Position numbers and translations under genes: made by a program
In this document: piece by piece, positions 58,706 to 64,000 of the stretch
Layout: each line of letters starts with the position of its first letter
Numbering within the stretch: the first letter of the stretch is position 1
Assembly: GCF_027887165.1 (NCBI RefSeq)
Contig: NC_077227.1
Coordinates: forward strand, 77,754,988 to 77,818,987
Direction of reading: 5' to 3'
Source: Monodelphis domestica
Taxonomy: Eukaryota; Chordata; Mammalia; Didelphimorphia; Didelphidae
DNA: 64,000 bases
The notes under the pieces: model-generated
Told to the model about the DNA's origin: nothing
The model's database searches: none
The model's input: only the letters and a program-made list of their open reading frames with translations

Positions 58706-58959
58706 ACCACACACAAAACTCTGAGCTGGGATGATTTAGAAGAGGCTACCCAGGAGGAAGTGGCATTTGAACTGGGCTTTAAAAGTTGAGGGGGAGAAAC
58801 AACCAGAAAACATGCAGGTGATTCTTGTGGCAGATGGGAAAAAAAGATCCATCCATCTTGGTGGATGCCTGGGATTCTTCTCAGGTTTTTCCCATCTAGT
58901 AATTCCAACACCTCAACAATCTCTTAAAGGGACACCTGACTTCTTTTCCCCACTTGGGT

Positions 58960-59230
58960 CATTGATTCTTGCTACCATCCTGTCCTCTAACCTGGATAAA
59001 GAAAATAGGACTCATATCTCACTTCCCAATAGGGAATTGTTGCTCCCATCAAACATCAGTATCCTCTCAGAAATCTCCCAACCTCTCCTGCCTCTGAGCA
59101 CTCTTTCATGCTGTTGGATCTGCCTAGAATGCTAGTCCCTATTGATTCTATGTGCCAAAGTCTTAACCATCCTTCACAGCCCAACCCAAATGCTACCAGG
59201 TAGTAATCTCCATGAAGTCCAGCCCTGAAC
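58960..59230 (+). repeat. L2 LINE 3' region fragment
   Basis: L2 order: cactctttcatgctgttgg, tctgcctagaatgctag, catccttcacagccc. Confidence 0.6.
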
Positions 59231-59239
59231 TGCTCAGTG

Positions 59240-60250
59240 GGAAGTGGTCAGATGCATCACATTCCTTTGGAGTGTACCCTGAGAACTAAGTTCCGGCAGG
59301 TCCGGGCTAGGGCTCCGGACTGGGCCGTCAGAGGGAGCCAAAGTCCCCGAAGAGCCTGAGGGTGAGAGATGAGGGTGGACAGCTCCCGCAAGCTTTGCTG
59401 GTTTATTTATAAAATGAGCTGGTGATGAATCAGCCACTGAGCTGCCCAGTATTCCCAAAGACAGTTTCTGGGCTTCGATGCTAAAAATGCTTCCTGGGCT
59501 CTGAAATCCCACCTCCAGCCTGAGCCCATAAATAGAGCCCCCGAGCTTCTTTGGGAAATGGGTGAAGAGTGAAGTCGACTCAGCCACGGAGCGCCAAGTG
59601 TTCAGGCCTCCCCCACCTTCACTCCCTACAAGGACTGACCCTGAAGCCTGGAGGGAGAGGCTACCCCAGTGCCCTTCCGAGAGGCAGACAGCTGAGCTCT
59701 GAGCAAACAGAGAAAAGGCTGGAGGCATGGCCAGGGCCACCCACTCAGGAACAATCCCTGGCTGGAGACCGGGTACCCAGAAGCCAATGCGTCACTGAAC
59801 CTCTTCCCTCAGCCAGCCCTTAAGTCCTCTTACTTTAGGCAAGTCATGCCCATTCCCAGATCAAATGACCAGAAATACAGAGTTTCCTGGGCACAGCCCC
59901 TGGACAGACACAAAGAGCCCCTGAGGGGCTGCTCCCGCCTCCATTCCTGTTGCTGCAGTTCTCCACCTCCACCAGGAATTAAGAGCTATTTTTATTCCCC
60001 TAGAAAGGATGCCCAGAGCCTTGAAGCCTCTCCCTTCACTGCCACCCTTTTAGGAGCTGCAAATTACTTTTTCAGTTCTGCCTTGCACAAGGGGAGAACT
60101 AACATTAGAGCCAGGAAAAGAAATAATAAATAGATGCACCTATCCCCTGGCCAGGAGCCAGATGTGTTCTAGATTTCACCTGCCCTAAGTTTTCTGCCTC
60201 TCCTCTCCCTAAAAGTGCTTTTATCTGCCTACTTGGCCCTGGGAAGGAAT
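59240..60250. promoter_or_regulatory. Repeat-free block, candidate distal regulatory element
   Basis: No repeats recognised over about 1 kb. A CpG-bearing patch (59290-59345) is followed by AT-rich motif cores such as gctaaaaatgc, cccataaatag and gctatttttattcc. The 168-codon minus-strand frame at 59234-59740 starts at GTG and matches no family I know. Function is inferred only from its look. Confidence 0.35.
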
Positions 60251-60469
60251 GGCCCCACTTTGCTCCTCAGGTTTAGCACAGACATGACTGGGTCTTTATG
60301 ACTGGCTCCCTTAGAGTCAAGACCTGATGATAGGAAAGGACTTGTCCTATAAGCCTATGGGAAGAATAGGGATTTGAGGCTTTATTAAAAGACCCCTTTC
60401 TTTTCTTGACCAGTGTCCTCCTGTCCTATTCAACTCAACAAATATTTATTAAAGAAATTAAAGACAGGT

Positions 60470-60612
60470 CAGTGGATCAAGAACTAGCCCTAGAGATGAG
60501 GTCCTGGGTTCAAATGTAGCCTAAGACTCTTCCCAGATGTATATTCCTGGGCAATTCACTTAACTCCCATTGCCTAGTCCTTACCACTCTTTTGCCTTAT
60601 TGATTCGAAGAC
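60470..60612 (+). repeat. Marsupial tRNA-derived SINE
   Basis: Diverged copy with the core cttaactcccattgcctag and tail ttgattcgaagac running into GGAA repeats. Confidence 0.8.
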
Positions 60613-60723
60613 AGAAGGGGAAGGAAGGAAGGAAGGAAGGAAGGAAGGAAGGAAGGAAGGAAGGAAGGAAGGAAGGAAGGAAGGAAGGGAGGAAAGAAGG
60701 AAGGGAGGGAGGGAGGAAGGAAA
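60613..60723 (+). repeat. (GGAA)n microsatellite on a SINE tail
   Basis: 111 nt of pure purine beginning within the SINE 3' end. The translated frames on both strands here are artefacts. Confidence 0.97.
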
Positions 60724-61880
60724 TAATTTCTGATGAACCTTGGAGGCATAACAGTCCTCTAGCAAGACATAAGCCTAACAGCAGTCTTGTGTCAGTCACC
60801 TGTATTGGGCCAAGCCCTTTCTCTTGTGGATGTGTGGATGTGATGAAATGCTGTAGCTGTTCTAAAACTCCTGGGTTTTTCCTTGGAAAGAGGGAAAAGA
60901 ATATACCCAACCAAGTAAATGATTACAAACTAATAAAGGTCCCCAACCAGGAGGCTGTCTGACTGCTGAGTGTGAGACCAAGGCTTAAAAAATGGAAGGA
61001 AGAAACAAAATGCCCTTATAGAGCACCTATTATGAGGCAGACCCCATACTAAACCCTTTGACAAATATTACCTCATTTGAACCTCAAAACAACCCTATGA
61101 GATATGTTTTATGGAGAATGGACTGATGAGTTTGGCCCAGGGACCTTTCCCCACATAGATCAAAAAACTATCTGAGGGTAGAGGGAGGCATGTTCTGAAG
61201 AGACAAGCTATTCTCATTTGGAATCCAGAAGGGAGCCAAGGATAGGAAGAGAGCTCAGTACTTAGACAGAACAGGACTAGCAGAATTTAGTTAGTCCAAA
61301 TACTACTCATCTGGGGCCTGGGAAGATTTCTTTAGGCACATTTCCAATTCCCATTCCCTATTGTGAAGTACATAAGAAAAATGCAAAAATGGAAACAGGA
61401 TCAGGGAAAGCATCCTGAAGATGGACTTTGAGCTGAAGTCAGGATCTATGTATCTATCACAGAGTCATTCCTTACTGACACTTTCATGGACATCTCCAGG
61501 CTCTAAGCAACTCTAAGACTCTTAAACTGCTGAGGAGGTACTAACTGCATTGATTGAGGGAGTTTCAGTCAGTGATTGAATCACCCTTCAGCTCCTTTAG
61601 AGAAATCAGATTTCCCCCTGCCCCAAATTGCATTCTATCTAGTGGGGAATGTGCAAGACTTAGAATCAAAAGATATCACCTCTGACGCTTACTGGATGAC
61701 CAGGCTCCCCATTGACAAAATAGGAACAACTATACTGTCTCCATCCTGGAGCTGTTTTTGAGGAAAGTGGTTTGTGAACCTTAAAGCATGGGCAGAATAA
61801 CCTTTCTAAGTAAGGCACAGACACGTTTGGGCACAACGCTATCTTGCTCAAAAATCATCAGCGGTTCATTCCCCTTTGTC
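60724..61880. other. No gene; one MIR-like piece at 61008-61110
   Basis: The MIR is antisense (agagcacctattatgagg, cctcatttgaacctc). The remainder is unique-looking. Confidence 0.4.
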
Positions 61881-62121
61881 TATTATGTTCAGTCATGTCT
61901 GACTCTTCATAGTTCCATTTGGGATTTTCTTGGCAAAGATACTGGAATGGTTTATCATTTCCATCTTTAACTCATTTTATAAATAAGGAACTAAGGCAAA
62001 CAGGGTTAAGTGACTTGCCTAGGGTCACACAGCTAAGAAGTATCTAAGACCAGATTGAACTCAGGAAGATGAGTCATCCTGAAGTTGAGAAAACTCTATC
62101 CATTGTGCCACCCAGCAGTCC
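61881..62121 (-). repeat. Long MIR-related marsupial SINE
   Basis: Antisense: catgtctgactcttcatag, ttcttggcaaagatactgg, aagtgacttgcctaggg, gccacccagcagtcc. Confidence 0.75.
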
Positions 62122-62124
62122 CTA

Positions 62125-62525
62125 TATGTCTATAAGTTAAAATATAAATTCCTCAACCTCACATTTAAGGCTCTCTATATCCTGACTTCTAACCACCTTT
62201 TTAGATTTAGTTAATATCATACCCCTTCACAAAACCTTTGTTCCAAAGAAACCGGAAGACTAGACATTCTTCCATCTTTGTGGACTTGCCCAAGCCATGC
62301 CCAGTCCCCCTCCTCTCAGAGTTGTTGTCTTCCTTCAAGACTCAGCTCAGGTGCAATTTCTTCTCTGAAACCTCCTCTAATTTGCCATCCCAGACGGTTG
62401 TGTCCACACTGCCACATTTATCAACAAAACAGAATATCTTTGAGGCCAGAGGCTGTTATTGAATATCTTTGTTTCTCCAGCACCCAGGATAGTACCTTTT
62501 GTGTAATAATAATTGCTTAAATTTT
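62125..62525 (+). repeat. L2 LINE 3' region
   Basis: L2 order: aaggctctctatatcctgac, cttcaagactcagctcagg, aacctcctctaatttgcc, ggccagaggctgttattg. Confidence 0.65.
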
Positions 62526-63195
62526 TTTTCAAAATAAATGAGTATCTATTATTATCCTAAGCCCCAACTCTCTACTCAGAGTATAACCTAAAGGTCAGGT
62601 TAGTTTCAGGGTCATTCCAGAGGGTCCAATAAATGCCCTGTATGCCATCTTCCTCCCTCATACTCCAATGAGAGTTGTGCTGCTTATAAATCCAAATGGC
62701 TCTTTGATGAAATTTTAGTCATCTGCAGAGGAGAGATTTGGGGACAAAGGAACCTCTTCAATCATATAACTCGGCCTATTCTATCTTCATGTAGAATCTA
62801 CTTTCTGTCATCAGGGGGGGAAAAGAGAGAGAAGAGAATGTGCAGTAGTTTTCCGCCTCACCCAGCTCAAGATGGGTGGCCAGAAAGAAAGGGTCTAAAG
62901 AATCAGGGGGTTCTAAGTACCCACTAAACACCCTCTAGGGAATCCAGGTCATCCCTCCTCCCACTTACAGGGCAGGAGCACCTAGAGAATAGCTCTGGTT
63001 TTCTGGGAACCTCCAGGTTCCCACACATACCATCATCTAGTCATAGTTTGGGATGGAACCCTCAGAGAAGTTTTTTTTTTTTTTTAAACTAAAGGCATGA
63101 AACTACTGTAGTACTTGGATTGGTCTGGCTTAAGAAAAGGAGGGTCCCCTGAGATCATATGATTATATGAGAGCAATCCAGATCTCAGTGGAAGG
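62526..63195. other. No gene or clear repeat
   Basis: Unique-looking, with a T-run at 63071-63085. Confidence 0.35.
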
Positions 63196-63199
63196 GAGG

Positions 63200-63440
63200 G
63201 AACAAGCACTTATGCAGTGCCTATGAGGCTTGGCGGTAAGCACTTTACAAATATTATCTTTTTTGATTCTCACTACAACCCTAGTAGGTAAGTAGATGCT
63301 GCTATTTTTTCCCCATTTTACTAATGAGGAAACTGAGGCAAACAGAGGGTTAGTGACTTACCCAAAGTCACATAGCTAAGAAGGGTCTAAGACTGGATTT
63401 TATTCATCTTCCTGACTCCAGACCTAGCAAAGGGCTCCAG
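63200..63440 (-). repeat. MIR-like SINE, long
   Basis: Antisense full order: cttatgcagtgcctatg, cccattttactaatgagg, cttcctgactccagacc. Confidence 0.68.
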
Positions 63441-63464
63441 ACAACAAACTATTAGGAAATGGGA

Positions 63465-63660
63465 AAGTAATTGGAGAGGTTCATGAGTTGGTGGATAAAG
63501 TGTTGGACTTCTAGGCACAAAGATCTGGGTTTGGGGGCAGCTGGTTAGTTCAGTAGAGAGAGTATCAGGTTTAGAGACAGGAGGTCTTGGGTCAACATGT
63601 GTGATAGATAGAACTTGAACTCAGGCCTTACTGACTCTATCCACTATACCACACTGCCTC
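63465..63660 (+). repeat. SINE mosaic (MIR head, tRNA-SINE head, antisense MIR end)
   Basis: A MIR-type head to 63530, then the tRNA-derived SINE head (gggggcagctggttagttc), then antisense tccactataccacactgcc. Confidence 0.55.
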
Positions 63661-64000
63661 TTGCTAAACTTAAAATTACATAAATTACAAAATTGAAAGT
63701 TACATCTATGTGGACTATTATTATTTTTGATAGACATTGTTTTATTAAGATGAGGGGAGAATGACCCAGATGAAATAACTCGGGCAAGTGAGCTTACTCA
63801 ATGAATCAATGGCCAATCCTGGAAAAGAAAATTGTCAACTATTATTATTATAACCACCTTCAGCAGAGGAGGAGTCTGGGAGATTTCACCTTTCCTTTTC
63901 CCCTTGCTAACCTCAGAAGGACCTGAATTTATTGTATTTTTATACGGATTGCCTTCACTTCTGCTTTCTATTTATGCCAAATCACCATATCAATTAAGTA
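63661..64000. other. No gene or clear repeat
   Basis: AT-rich unique-looking sequence to the window edge. Confidence 0.35.

Noticed and set aside
59234..59740. 168-codon minus-strand frame
   Set aside because: It starts at GTG, matches no family I know, and shows no splice or promoter context. Open by chance in moderately GC-rich DNA, though the underlying DNA may be regulatory.
60613..60723. Regular short repeats that could suggest a CRISPR array
   Set aside because: The unit is GGAA without spacers, and the genome is mammalian.

Overview
The window is nuclear DNA of a marsupial. About 21 tRNA-headed SINE copies carry the head, gene-like middle and 'cttctgccttggaacc' tail typical of marsupial genomes (opossum-like). 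They lie among MIR/THER-like SINEs, many L2 fragments, internally deleted L1 copies, hAT-type elements and solo LTRs. The exact species cannot be fixed from the sequence. Nothing bacterial or plasmid-like is present.

One protein-coding gene can be supported: GOLGA7B, on the minus strand, with five coding exons between 34742 (ATG) and 20763 (TGA). The exons are 34731-34742, 23860-23985, 22197-22349, 21942-22043 and 20763-20876. All four introns are phase 0 and the predicted protein is 168 residues. The gene starts in a CpG island (about 34500-35240). A 2.65-kb 3' UTR almost free of repeats probably runs to an AATAAA at 18123-18128. The product is a small Golgi/plasma-membrane S-acylated accessory protein of the GOLGA7/Erf4 family, known as a partner of DHHC palmitoyltransferases.

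Layout. 1-18.1 kb lies downstream of the gene and holds L2, MIR and SINE fragments, a 352-nt pure polypurine tract and several stretches I cannot assign. 18.1-20.8 kb is the 3' UTR, and 20.8-34.7 kb is the gene. Intron 1 (10.7 kb) contains an hAT element with an 8-bp target duplication, an internally deleted L1 with a SINE nested in it, and two blocks that look like conserved non-coding DNA. 34.5-35.2 kb is the promoter island. 35.2-64 kb lies upstream of the gene and is repeat-rich: a 1.5-kb L2 with recognisable reverse-transcriptase sequence, a mosaic L1, two related solo LTRs (one with a clean 4-bp target duplication inside a SINE), and a unique CpG-containing block near 59.2-60.2 kb that may be regulatory.

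I found no new gene system. The points most worth following are the inverted L2 ends that bracket GOLGA7B exon 2, the duplicated Ser/Gly/Ala tail of the protein, the nested and mosaic retroelements, and the candidate non-coding regulatory blocks. Repeat family names rest on recognition of consensus features, not on a database search, and boundaries without a target duplication are approximate.
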